A stretch of 17,237 nt of DNA from a bacterium (GTDB lineage Bacteria; Desulfobacterota; JAPLJL01). Below, in pieces: positions 1-7,105 of this stretch. A program made the position numbers and the translations under genes. The notes below the pieces were generated by a model. That model saw nothing but the letters and a program-made list of their open reading frames with translations. It was not told the origin of the DNA and made no database searches. Location of the stretch: NCBI GenBank assembly GCA_028713675.1, contig JAQTNV010000067.1, forward strand, positions 1 to 17,237, given 5' to 3'. Every line of letters starts with the position of its first letter. The stretch's first letter is position 1.

Positions 1-374
1 AGAAGATCTCGAAGACGGAGGCGGTGACGTCGCAGATACCCGGGGGGATCGCCGCGGAGTGCGTACATGTCGGGCCTTCGGATTACGTGCCGTGGCTGAA
101 CGACAACAAGGTGTGTTTCCTGCGGATAGAGGGCCGGGGCTACGGGGGGATACCCCTGGAGCTGGAGGCGCGGCTTTCGGTGGAAGATTCGCCCAATTCC
201 GGGGGGGTCACGGTGGACGCGATCCGGTGCTGCAAGATCGCGCGGGACCGGGGGATCGGGGGGCCGCTGCTTTCCATTTCGGCCTACGCGATGAAGCATC
301 CGCCCAAGCAGATCAATGACCAGGTGGCCCGCCGGATGGTGGAAGAGTTCATCGCGGGCAAAAGAGAAAGATAG
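1..374 (+). CDS. ino1: Inositol-3-phosphate synthase, C-terminal fragment (5' end outside window)
   Basis: This is the C-terminal end of myo-inositol-1(3)-phosphate synthase, the NAD-dependent cytoplasmic enzyme that cyclises glucose 6-phosphate to inositol 3-phosphate, the first step toward inositol lipids and other inositol compounds. The frame is open from the first full codon (position 3) to the TAG at 372-374, so the gene begins upstream; the GTG at 24 is internal. Recognition rests on strongly conserved family blocks: [21 protein letters not shown], the substrate-site region LSVEDSPNS and [18 protein letters not shown]. These match the short archaeal/bacterial form better than the long eukaryotic one. 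The next gene starts 6 nt after the stop, suggesting one transcript. Codon use is odd for the window: codons end mostly in G (ggg, cgg, gcg) and the plus strand is G-rich here, whereas downstream plus-strand genes are C-rich. The family call is secure; the role of the product in this organism is inferred. Confidence 0.9.
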   Translation, partial: KISKTEAVTSQIPGGIAAECVHVGPSDYVPWLNDNKVCFLRIEGRGYGGIPLELEARLSVEDSPNSGGVTVDAIRCCKIARDRGIGGPLLSISAYAMKHPPKQINDQVARRMVEEFIAGKRER

Positions 375-380
375 GCATCC

Positions 381-1136
381 TTGACTAATATAGGACATAT
401 CGCCTTAACCACCCAAATCTTTTCTCTCGCCGGCTTGGTAAAGATTAAGGATTCTACCAAAATCTTCCTGGCTTACCTTCTTTCCATGTCCGTAATTTAC
501 TTTTGGGCCAATTGGCTCAAGCCCAGTCTCTGGATCATGTATTTCGACGATAACATCACTTGGGCGATTTTCCTGGTCCTGGTCATTTTTCGCTACCGGG
601 ATGAGATTGGGGCCCGGCTCCTGATTGCCGCCCTGGTCGGTTCCCAGGTCCTAGCCGGGTTTTCCCACGCTTTCGATAAATTGTCCCTGATGGTATTCGG
701 AACCGTGTCCACCGGAATGTGGGAACCTCATCTTTTCTGGCACACACCCATCTTCGCTCTCATGCCCTGCCTAGTTTTTACTCCCCTCATGTGCCGATTC
801 TTGAAAATCCCGGGGCGGAGTTTAATGTTCACCGCCCTTTACGTCGGATACCTCCTCCATATATTCGCTGATACCATCACTTACGATTTTCCGATCTACT
901 GGGCCTGGCCTTTTAGCGATTTCAAGTGGAGCATCTACCAGGCCTTCGCCCCCCCAACCCCATCGACAGCAGGACTTTTCGGCCATCCGTTTATAAACTT
1001 TGGAACCTCTAGCTATAACGCGTGGGGGTGGATCATGTATGCTGCCGAGCCAGCCATTGTTATCATAATGATGATTGGCTGCTATTCCATTTACCTCATC
1101 AGGCACTTGATTAACAAAAACTCCCCCCTCCCATAG
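381..1136 (+). CDS. YdjM/DUF457-like integral membrane protein (putative metal-dependent hydrolase)
   Basis: A 251-residue polytopic membrane protein with about five to six hydrophobic segments. It resembles the YdjM/DUF457 family of inner-membrane putative metal-dependent hydrolases, none of which I know to have a settled reaction. The family pattern is visible as a His-Thr pair (H121-T122) on one segment, then H160-I-F-A-D164 followed by a W-x-W-P-F-S element (W174 to S179). The histidines and aspartate would be the metal ligands. The start is TTG at 381, 6 nt after the ino1 stop, with no good Shine-Dalgarno, so translational coupling is likely. The first ATG downstream (codon 36) would remove the first membrane segment. 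Position in a lipid-headgroup block hints at a lipid-related hydrolase, but that is context only. Family assignment is moderately sure; function is unknown. Confidence 0.65.
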   Translation: MTNIGHIALTTQIFSLAGLVKIKDSTKIFLAYLLSMSVIYFWANWLKPSLWIMYFDDNITWAIFLVLVIFRYRDEIGARLLIAALVGSQVLAGFSHAFDKLSLMVFGTVSTGMWEPHLFWHTPIFALMPCLVFTPLMCRFLKIPGRSLMFTALYVGYLLHIFADTITYDFPIYWAWPFSDFKWSIYQAFAPPTPSTAGLFGHPFINFGTSSYNAWGWIMYAAEPAIVIIMMIGCYSIYLIRHLINKNSPLP

Positions 1137-1174
1137 CCGCTTCCCTTGATTTGAATCGCATCTGATAAAAGTTC

Positions 1175-2158
1175 ATGAGTCCTCCCCTTAAAAACCCGAT
1201 TCTGCGCCGGGTCCTGATTGTTCTTCAGCCGGACCTGATCATTCTGCTGATTTTCACCTTGGTTCTATCCGCCTTGGGATTCGTTTATGGACACCACCTC
1301 CATTTGATCGAAGGATCGGTTTTTTACGCCCTGGGAAGTTTCATCGTGATCGAACTGGTTTATTTTATCTACCGTTTCCCCCGGATCACCCATGAGCACC
1401 CTGAAATCCGGAAACAAGCGCTGAAAAACTCCCTGACCATCGCTCGCGACTGGATTCCTTTCGTGGTCCTGATCGGCGTCTACGAAACCCTCCGTGACTA
1501 CACCGGCCTGATTCGGACCGATTCGATCGACCAATACCTTTACCGAATCGACCTCTACCTTTTCGGGATCGAACCCTCCGTCTGGATCCAGCGTTTCGCC
1601 CATCCTTTTCTCACCGACTACTTCGCGTTTTTCTATACTCAGTACCTGATTCTTCCGCTGATCCTCGGGCTTTGGCTCTACCTGAAGAACCGGCGGGAGG
1701 ATTTCCAGGAGCTTTCCATCGCCATGATCATCGTTCTCTACAGCGGCTTCATCCTTTATTGCCTCTTTCCCGCCGGGCCCCCGCGCCATTTTCAGCCCCT
1801 CCTTTCCCAATTCGACCCGAAAGTGCTTCCCAGTCTGGGATTCTTCTCCTGGTCTCAGCAACACATGGATTCGATGACCGTGATCATCACCCGCTCTTCC
1901 TTCCCCAGTTTGCACTGCGCCTTAAGCTGCACCGCCCTCCTTTATGCCTATCGTTTCGGGAACCTCTGGCCCCGGCATCCCCGAACCCTGGTCTGGGTCT
2001 ATTTGATCCCGGTGGTCAGCCTTTGGACCGCCACGGTCTACCTCCGCCACCACTGGATCCCGGATATCGTCGCCGGAATTCTTCTGGCCATTTGTACCTA
2101 TTTCATTTCTCCCCGGATTCGAAAAATATTCGAGGAATACCAGAACGGAAATACCTAA
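1175..2158 (+). CDS. PAP2_3 (AUR1/inositol phosphorylceramide synthase-like) membrane enzyme, copy 1
   Basis: A 327-residue polytopic membrane protein of the PAP2 superfamily, PAP2_3 branch, which contains yeast Aur1 and bacterial relatives that transfer phosphoinositol between lipids, as well as uncharacterised phosphatases. The conserved core sits near the C-terminus: SSFPSLH with H247, and YLRHHWIPD with H293 and D297, forming the expected His-His-Asp catalytic set. As in Aur1, the Ser-Arg pair of classical PAP2 phosphatases before the second His is absent (T287 sits at the Arg position). The middle region (D-I-D...FG-x-x-P-x-x-WI...DY-x-A-x-FY) is closely matched in the second PAP2_3 gene at 4184-5143. 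The ATG at 1175 gives an intact first membrane helix but has no clear Shine-Dalgarno. Likely reaction: lipid headgroup transfer or hydrolysis at the membrane. Substrate is not proven; inositol lipid is suggested by ino1 upstream. Confidence 0.8.
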   Translation: MSPPLKNPILRRVLIVLQPDLIILLIFTLVLSALGFVYGHHLHLIEGSVFYALGSFIVIELVYFIYRFPRITHEHPEIRKQALKNSLTIARDWIPFVVLIGVYETLRDYTGLIRTDSIDQYLYRIDLYLFGIEPSVWIQRFAHPFLTDYFAFFYTQYLILPLILGLWLYLKNRREDFQELSIAMIIVLYSGFILYCLFPAGPPRHFQPLLSQFDPKVLPSLGFFSWSQQHMDSMTVIITRSSFPSLHCALSCTALLYAYRFGNLWPRHPRTLVWVYLIPVVSLWTATVYLRHHWIPDIVAGILLAICTYFISPRIRKIFEEYQNGNT

Positions 2159-2182
2159 GGCGCGGTCGGCCGGCTTTCTCTC

Positions 2183-2206
2183 CAGACTTTTCGAGTCTGA
2201 TTTTCT
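2183..2206 (+). terminator. Possible weak intrinsic terminator after PAP2_3 copy 1
   Basis: A 6-bp perfect inverted repeat (CAGACT at 2183-2188, AGTCTG at 2194-2199) with a 5-nt loop is followed by ATTTTCT. It lies 25 nt after the stop of the preceding gene and before a 145-nt gap, the longest gap in this block. The stem is short and the T tract is interrupted by C, so this is only a candidate. A TAGAAT hexamer at 2211-2216 and another at 2265-2270 could be -10 elements for the next gene, but neither has a convincing -35. Confidence 0.3.
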
Positions 2207-2303
2207 AAGCTAGAATAATTTGAACCGCATAATCGACGCGGGGAATTAATCACCGGACAAGCAGTAGAATATTCTTTCATTAACCTTTCAAGGATAAATT
2301 CGA

Positions 2304-4187
2304 ATGCCGGGTCTTTGGTTAATATTGTTAACTTTGCTCTCTCTGAATATTAAGTTCGCCGTTTGCTCTTTAACCGTCGGGTTCTCTTTATCTTTCATCC
2401 CGCTCTTTTTTAATTTTATTTTTCTGTGTTTTGATATTTCTCTTCTGCTGTTTTTCGAGGGTCAACTTCTCTTCTGGGCAACGATCATTTTAAACTTTTT
2501 TTTCTCTCTCTTCGTGTTCGGGGACCTTGAATTCTTCAATTATTTTAATCACTTCATTCCCACTTGTTCACATCGTCATATTAAGGAGTTGTTCGATTCC
2601 ATCGGAAGCCTGAAGAAATTATTCAATCTCCTCTATTTGTTTTATTTTATTGATCTTCCCATCTTGTTTTTTATTTTTTACCGGCCTCTGCACCGTGCGT
2701 CCCGGAAGATCTCCATTTCCATCCGGAAGGTATTGTCGGTAGTGACGATCTGGATCGTCATGATTATCCTGATTATTTATCAATATCACCATCTGAAAAC
2801 CCTCCCGATTTCACAGCGCAGCGATTCCGAGATTGTCGAGAATAATGGCATTCTTTCCTACCATGCTCTCGATTACATCAACTACATCCGGGCCCAGAGC
2901 GGATTGGGTCAGACCGTTTCCGATCAGGATCTCAATTTGATCGGAAATGTCCTTCGGGAAAAACGCGAACAGTACCGGAGCCGGAGGGATGAATTATTCG
3001 GAATCGCACGGGGCATGAATGTCATCATCGTGCTTCTGGAATCCTTTGAAAATTTCAATCTGAATACCGTCATCAACGGTCGGGAAATAACCCCCCACCT
3101 CAACAAGTTGCTCAAGGAAAGCCTTTATTTTAGTAATTTCTTCACCCAGATCGGTCCCGGAAGCACTTCCGATTCCGAATTCGCCGTCAACACCTCCCTC
3201 TATCCGATGATTTCCAGCGTCATTTACAGCGATTACTATAAAAACGACTTTTCTTCCCTGCCGAGAATATTGAAAAAATCCGGTTACCATACCTACGTCT
3301 TTCACGGTAACCGCGGACAATTCTGGAACCGGGGACAGATGTATCAAGCCCAGGGGATCGAGCGTTTTTTCAGTGGAGAAGATTTTTCGATCGATGAGGT
3401 AATCGGAATGGGTCTTTCCGATAAATCCTTTTTCCGGCAATCCCTGGAAAAAACCGGGCAATTTGCTCAGCAGCCTTTTTATGGATTTTATATCACCCTT
3501 TCCACCCACTATCCTTTCAAATTACCCGCCAGCCTGGATCCCCACCTTGATTGGGGGGGGAAATTCGCTTCCACCACTTTGTGGAATTACTTTACGATCA
3601 TCCATTATGAGGACGAGGCGGTCGCGGAATTCCTGGAGGGTTTGCGGAAGCTGAATCTTCTCGATAATTCCTTAATTGTCTTCTACGGGGATCATCATAT
3701 TTATTTAAGGAACTCTGCGAAAAAAATAACCCAGGACCTGGGCTTGCCCTACCACCTGATGATCAAGTCCAAGGTTCCCCTGATCATCAGGCTTCCCCAC
3801 GGAAAATTCGCCCGGGAAATCACCTCCCCCTGCGGACAGGTGGACGTCCTGCCCACCATCCTGTATTTACTGGGCGTCGAAAACCCGGATATTTTTCTCG
3901 GGACCAATGTCCTCCTCCAACAGCCGGATTTTGTCGCCCTCAGCCGTTTCTTCCAGCCGGACGGTTCCTTCGTCTCGGCCAAGCATCTCTATCTCAATAC
4001 CAGGAGAAAACTCGTCAGCGGAGAATGCTATACCCTGCCGGATTTTAAACTGGTCGACGGGAAGGAGTGCCTGCCGGAATATCGGAAAGTTGAGGAGACC
4101 CTGCAGATATCGGATTTGATTATCCGGGGAAATATCAATTCCGCCAAGCTCAAAGCGACGGCCCAATCCGGGAAGAGTAACCAATGA
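2304..4187 (+). CDS. LtaS-family membrane phosphoglycerol transferase-like protein (sulfatase fold)
   Basis: A 627-residue protein with about five membrane helices in residues 1-165 and an extracytoplasmic alkaline-phosphatase/sulfatase-fold domain from about residue 235. Family members (LtaS, OpgB-like) transfer phosphoglycerol from phosphatidylglycerol to an acceptor, releasing diacylglycerol. All key elements are present: VLLESFENF with metal ligand E246; GPGSTSDSEF with the catalytic Thr T288; the HGN...FWNR...MY block after residue 330; LSTHYPF; and FYGDHH with ligands D463 and H464. Length suits the family. The ATG at 2304 has a good Shine-Dalgarno, AAGGA at 2290-2294. Its stop overlaps the start of the second PAP2_3 gene by 4 nt, so the two are almost certainly co-translated. 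The N-terminal helix region is T-rich, as expected for Phe/Leu/Ile codons. Family is secure; the substrate could be phosphatidylglycerol or, given ino1 and the PAP2_3 genes, an inositol lipid. Confidence 0.88.
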   Translation: MPGLWLILLTLLSLNIKFAVCSLTVGFSLSFIPLFFNFIFLCFDISLLLFFEGQLLFWATIILNFFFSLFVFGDLEFFNYFNHFIPTCSHRHIKELFDSIGSLKKLFNLLYLFYFIDLPILFFIFYRPLHRASRKISISIRKVLSVVTIWIVMIILIIYQYHHLKTLPISQRSDSEIVENNGILSYHALDYINYIRAQSGLGQTVSDQDLNLIGNVLREKREQYRSRRDELFGIARGMNVIIVLLESFENFNLNTVINGREITPHLNKLLKESLYFSNFFTQIGPGSTSDSEFAVNTSLYPMISSVIYSDYYKNDFSSLPRILKKSGYHTYVFHGNRGQFWNRGQMYQAQGIERFFSGEDFSIDEVIGMGLSDKSFFRQSLEKTGQFAQQPFYGFYITLSTHYPFKLPASLDPHLDWGGKFASTTLWNYFTIIHYEDEAVAEFLEGLRKLNLLDNSLIVFYGDHHIYLRNSAKKITQDLGLPYHLMIKSKVPLIIRLPHGKFAREITSPCGQVDVLPTILYLLGVENPDIFLGTNVLLQQPDFVALSRFFQPDGSFVSAKHLYLNTRRKLVSGECYTLPDFKLVDGKECLPEYRKVEETLQISDLIIRGNINSAKLKATAQSGKSNQ

Positions 4188-5143
4188 GAAAACCAACCCT
4201 CCTGCGCCAATTGCTCTCCCCGATTTACCTGCTGCCGATCGTCTTCGGCTGCTTCGTCATTTTTCTTCACCTGCATTATCACGCGGCCTTTAAATTCAAC
4301 GCCTGGTCGATGATGTTTGCCAGCCTGGCTGCCGTGATCGTCTTTCTTATCAATTTATCTTTATATCTTCGATCCCTTTTTTCCGATCAGCCGAAAAATT
4401 TCCGCGGCCTCTTTTCCGACACCGCCGAAATGCTCGCGGAATGGTTGCCTTTTATCATTCTGATTTTCTTTTACGAAAACCTTCATCATGTAACCTACAT
4501 CCTCAGACCCGACACCCTGGATAGGGTCCTGATGAAAATTGACGAAGCCATTTTCGGATTTCAACCGGCTTTCTGGATTGAAAAAATCAGCAACCCCTAC
4601 CTGGTGGACTATATGGCGTTATTCTATGCCCTCTGGCTTTTCTTCCCGCTTACCCTCCAAATGATTCTCTGGTTCAAAAAAATGCGGACGGAATTTCACG
4701 CGATCATGATTGCCCAGCTTTTATGCTTCTACATCGGATTTGTCGGCTACATCACCGTCCCGGCGATCGGGCCCAAGTACGTCCTGATTAACCAATTTCA
4801 AAAACCCGAAGTAGAAGGCGTTTATCTTCAGCATCCCACCCGATATCTGATCGACAAACTGGAAGCGGTTAACCGGGATTGCTTCCCCAGCCTGCACACA
4901 GCCATAACCGGGATCGGGTTGTTTTTCGCTTTCCGGGTCAGAAAAAAAATTCCCCGGGGAAGATTGATCCTGGGGATTTTTCTGATTTCCACCCTGAGCG
5001 TCTGGGCTTCCACGATTTTTCTCCGTGAACACTGGGTGGTGGATGTCTTGGCCGGAATCATCCTTTCCTATTTTTCTTATAAGATTTCTCCTCGAATCAT
5101 TGAATTTTGGGAAAACCGGAACCGGTTGACAAGTTCCGCATAA
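4184..5143 (+). CDS. PAP2_3 (AUR1/inositol phosphorylceramide synthase-like) membrane enzyme, copy 2
   Basis: A 319-residue polytopic membrane protein paralogous to the gene at 1175-2158. The catalytic set is DCFPSLH with H238 and FLREHWVVD with H283 and D287. Shared spaced motifs include LR-x-D-x-x-D, ID...FG-x-x-P-x-x-WI, DY-x-A-x-FY and PA-x-GP, in the same order and spacing. The Ser-Arg pair of classical PAP2 phosphatases is again missing before the second His, as in Aur1-like transferases. The ATG overlaps the LtaS-like stop (ATGA, 4184-4187), with a GGAAG-like ribosome site about 8 nt upstream. The copies differ enough (for example CFPSLHTA against SFPSLHCA) to suggest different substrates or partners rather than a recent duplication. 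Probable role: lipid headgroup transfer or phosphatase step coupled to the LtaS-like enzyme. Specific reaction unproven. Confidence 0.8.
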   Translation: MRKPTLLRQLLSPIYLLPIVFGCFVIFLHLHYHAAFKFNAWSMMFASLAAVIVFLINLSLYLRSLFSDQPKNFRGLFSDTAEMLAEWLPFIILIFFYENLHHVTYILRPDTLDRVLMKIDEAIFGFQPAFWIEKISNPYLVDYMALFYALWLFFPLTLQMILWFKKMRTEFHAIMIAQLLCFYIGFVGYITVPAIGPKYVLINQFQKPEVEGVYLQHPTRYLIDKLEAVNRDCFPSLHTAITGIGLFFAFRVRKKIPRGRLILGIFLISTLSVWASTIFLREHWVVDVLAGIILSYFSYKISPRIIEFWENRNRLTSSA

Positions 5144-5185
5144 ATAAACAAAAGAGCCTGAATAACTAAAAAAAGGGGGAAAATC

Positions 5186-6871
5186 ATGGCAGCCATGCAT
5201 GGAGGAGAACTGGTCGTTAAATCCCTGCAACGGGAAGGGGTCGAACAGATTTTCAGCCTGAGCGGCGGGCATATCGCCCCTATTTACGACGCCTGCATCG
5301 ATCACGGGATCAGGATTTACGATACCCGGCACGAGCAGGCGGCCGCCCACATGGCCGAGGCCTGGGCCCGCCTGACCGGGAAACCGGGCGTACTGGTGGT
5401 CACCGCCGGCCCGGGCTTCACCAACGCGGTCACCGGGATCGCCAACGCCTGGCTCTCCGGAAGCCCGATGGTGGTCATCAGCGGCCACTCGAGCATGCGG
5501 GAAACCGACACCTGCAGTCTCCAGGAACTCGACCAGCTTCCCATCGTCGGCCCGATCACCAAGTGGTCGCGCACGGTCCAGGACGTCACCCGGATCCCGG
5601 AGTATATCAGCATGGCCTTCCGCCACGCCTGCTCCGGCAAGCCCGGCCCCGTCTACCTCGAGATTCCGACCAACGTCATCATGAAAAAATGCGAAGCCGA
5701 GGAAGCGGCTTTCTTCCCCCCCGGGTTTCCGGCGCCCCGTCCCGGGGTGGACCCCGAACTGATCCGGAAGGCCGTCGAGCTCATCGAGAAGGCCGAGCAC
5801 CCGGTGGTGGTGGCGGGCAGCGGGCTTTGGTATTCCCAGGCCTTTGCCTCGCTGAAAAAGTGGATCGAATATTCCGGCCTGCCGGTTTTCACCAAGGCCC
5901 AAGGGAGGGGCGGGATACCCGACAGCCACCCCCTCTGCTTCGGGAGCGCGGTGGCCCTGGTACCCGGGGCGGCGGGAACGGCCATGTCCACCTCGGACCT
6001 GCTGATCCTGCTCGGAACCCGCCTGGACATGTTCATGAACTTCGGCCGTCCGCCGGTCTGCAGCCTGGACACCAAGTTCATCCAGATCGACATCAACCCG
6101 CTTGAACTCGGCCGGAACCGGGGCCTGGAGCTCGGGATCTCCGGAGACCTGGAATCGGCCCTGACCGCCCTGCTTTCCGCCTACCAGAAGCTCGGGAAGC
6201 CGCGGGACCGCCGCGCCTGGGTCGAAACCCTCCGGGAGGCGCACACCTTCGGGCGGGAAGACCTGAAAAGCCAGGGGGAAAACAGCAGTATGCCCATGCA
6301 TCCCCTGCGACTCCTCACCGAAATCAAGAAATGCCTGGAGCCCGACTCCATTATCGCGGCCGACGGCGGCGATACGCAGGTCTGGACCTCCATGGCCCTG
6401 GAGGTCGATCTCCCCGGCCACTACATCGATACCGGTCTCTTCGGCTGCCTGGGGGTGGGGGTTCCCTTCGCCCTGACCGCGAAAATCGCCCATCCGAAGT
6501 CCCGCGTCATCCAGATCTGTGGGGACGGCGCGATCGGGTTCAACCTGATGGAGTTCGATACCGCCATCCGGCACAAGCTTCCCATCATCTGCGTGGTCAA
6601 TAACGACCAGGCTTGGGGAATGATCAAGCACGGCCAGGAGCTCACCTACGGGAAAGACCGGATAATCGGGTGTGAGCTGGGCCTCACCCGCTACGACAAA
6701 ATGGTCGAAGCCATCGGCGGATATGGTGAACTGGTCCGAAAACCCGAAGACGTGGCCCCGGCCATCAACCGGGCCATCGCCTCGGGCAAGCCGGCCCTGA
6801 TCAACGTGGAAACCGATCCCGACGCGGTCAGCCCGGGCAGTTACGCCCTGGTCATGGCCGTCAGCGGCTGA
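5186..6871 (+). CDS. Thiamine-diphosphate enzyme, acetolactate synthase-like (not canonical AHAS)
   Basis: A 561-residue cytoplasmic enzyme with the three-domain layout of the acetolactate synthase/pyruvate oxidase superfamily: Pyr domain (about 1-170), central domain (about 190-330) and PP domain (about 365-555). The ThDP-activating Glu is E50 in TRHEQAAAHM. The Mg-ThDP motif runs from GDG (446-448) to NN (472-473). Two AHAS hallmarks are missing: the Lys of the IPKD motif is Thr162 in IPTNV, and the Trp of the GMxxxWQ motif is Gly (GMIKHGQ). It is therefore probably not a branched-chain biosynthetic AHAS large subunit, and no small regulatory subunit gene is adjacent. Relatives include 2-hydroxyacyl-CoA lyases, benzoylformate-type decarboxylases and uncharacterised AHAS-like proteins. 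The ATG follows a G-rich ribosome site (AGGGGG near 5175) and a 42-nt gap from the PAP2_3 gene. Substrate unknown. Confidence 0.82.
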   Translation: MAAMHGGELVVKSLQREGVEQIFSLSGGHIAPIYDACIDHGIRIYDTRHEQAAAHMAEAWARLTGKPGVLVVTAGPGFTNAVTGIANAWLSGSPMVVISGHSSMRETDTCSLQELDQLPIVGPITKWSRTVQDVTRIPEYISMAFRHACSGKPGPVYLEIPTNVIMKKCEAEEAAFFPPGFPAPRPGVDPELIRKAVELIEKAEHPVVVAGSGLWYSQAFASLKKWIEYSGLPVFTKAQGRGGIPDSHPLCFGSAVALVPGAAGTAMSTSDLLILLGTRLDMFMNFGRPPVCSLDTKFIQIDINPLELGRNRGLELGISGDLESALTALLSAYQKLGKPRDRRAWVETLREAHTFGREDLKSQGENSSMPMHPLRLLTEIKKCLEPDSIIAADGGDTQVWTSMALEVDLPGHYIDTGLFGCLGVGVPFALTAKIAHPKSRVIQICGDGAIGFNLMEFDTAIRHKLPIICVVNNDQAWGMIKHGQELTYGKDRIIGCELGLTRYDKMVEAIGGYGELVRKPEDVAPAINRAIASGKPALINVETDPDAVSPGSYALVMAVSG

Positions 6872-6882
6872 TGGAGAAAATC

Positions 6883-6944
6883 GGGAGGGGACCAGCCCCT
6901 CCCCTACTTTAAATTTTTGTAGGGGCGGGGTTCATCCCCACCCA
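6883..6944. repeat. Two G/C-rich hairpins, dispersed-repeat-like
   Basis: The first hairpin has 8-bp perfect arms (GGGAGGGG at 6883-6890, CCCCTCCC at 6896-6903) and a 5-nt loop, 11 nt after the stop of the thiamine-diphosphate enzyme. A run of five T follows about ten nt later (6914-6918), so it could act as a poor terminator. The second is an imperfect stem around GTAGGGGCGGGG and TCCCCACCC with a TTCA loop. GTAGGGG also pairs with CCCCTAC of the first hairpin, so both can fold as one larger palindromic unit. The style is that of a dispersed intergenic repeat. Confidence 0.55.
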
Positions 6945-6986
6945 TGATTAACAATTACGGTGCCCGCAGCCTTTAATTGATTTATT

Positions 6987-7077
6987 GTCGTCCCTGCGAA
7001 AGCAGGGATCCAGAAGAAGAGGATGGATTCCCCCGGATCAAGTCCGGGGCAGGCTTAGTCAAGCCCGGAATGACGAC
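6987..7077. repeat. REP-like palindromic element, about 91 bp
   Basis: The element is bounded by GTCGTC (6987-6992) and its reverse complement GACGAC (7072-7077). Inside are a perfect hairpin TCCCTGC/GCAGGGA with a GAAA loop (6991-7008), a second perfect hairpin CCCCGGA/TCCGGGG (7031-7049) and a smaller GGCTT/AAGCC stem (7053-7065). This nested-palindrome layout resembles REP or dRS3-type dispersed repeats of other bacteria. Copies elsewhere in the genome cannot be checked here. One frame through the element is open and joins the next gene, which would give that gene a false N-terminal extension. Confidence 0.65.
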
Positions 7078-7105
7078 TATTCGAAACGCGAGAATAATAT
7101 TTTTT

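Noticed and set aside
24-26. GTG as the true start of the inositol-3-phosphate synthase gene
   Set aside because: The frame is open to the window edge, and the conserved C-terminal blocks follow immediately, so this is an internal Val codon of a truncated gene.
2304-2750. Horizontal transfer of the LtaS-like gene, from its T-rich 5' part
   Set aside because: The T-richness is explained by Phe, Leu and Ile codons of the membrane helices; the catalytic domain half looks like its neighbours.
4721-6631. A 636-codon open frame on the minus strand opposite the PAP2_3 copy 2 and thiamine-diphosphate enzyme genes
   Set aside because: It is an antisense shadow of GC-biased codons: rich in G, D, H, Q and P, no recognisable motif, and it lies across two genes with clear family motifs.
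5186-6871. IolD (trihydroxycyclohexanedione hydrolase), suggested by the nearby inositol gene
   Set aside because: The protein is AHAS-length rather than the longer IolD form, no other iol catabolic gene is present, and ino1 is biosynthetic.
6977-7105. An N-terminal extension of the 133-residue membrane protein
   Set aside because: These codons translate the palindromic repeat. The ATG at 7106 gives a normal hydrophobic N-terminus.
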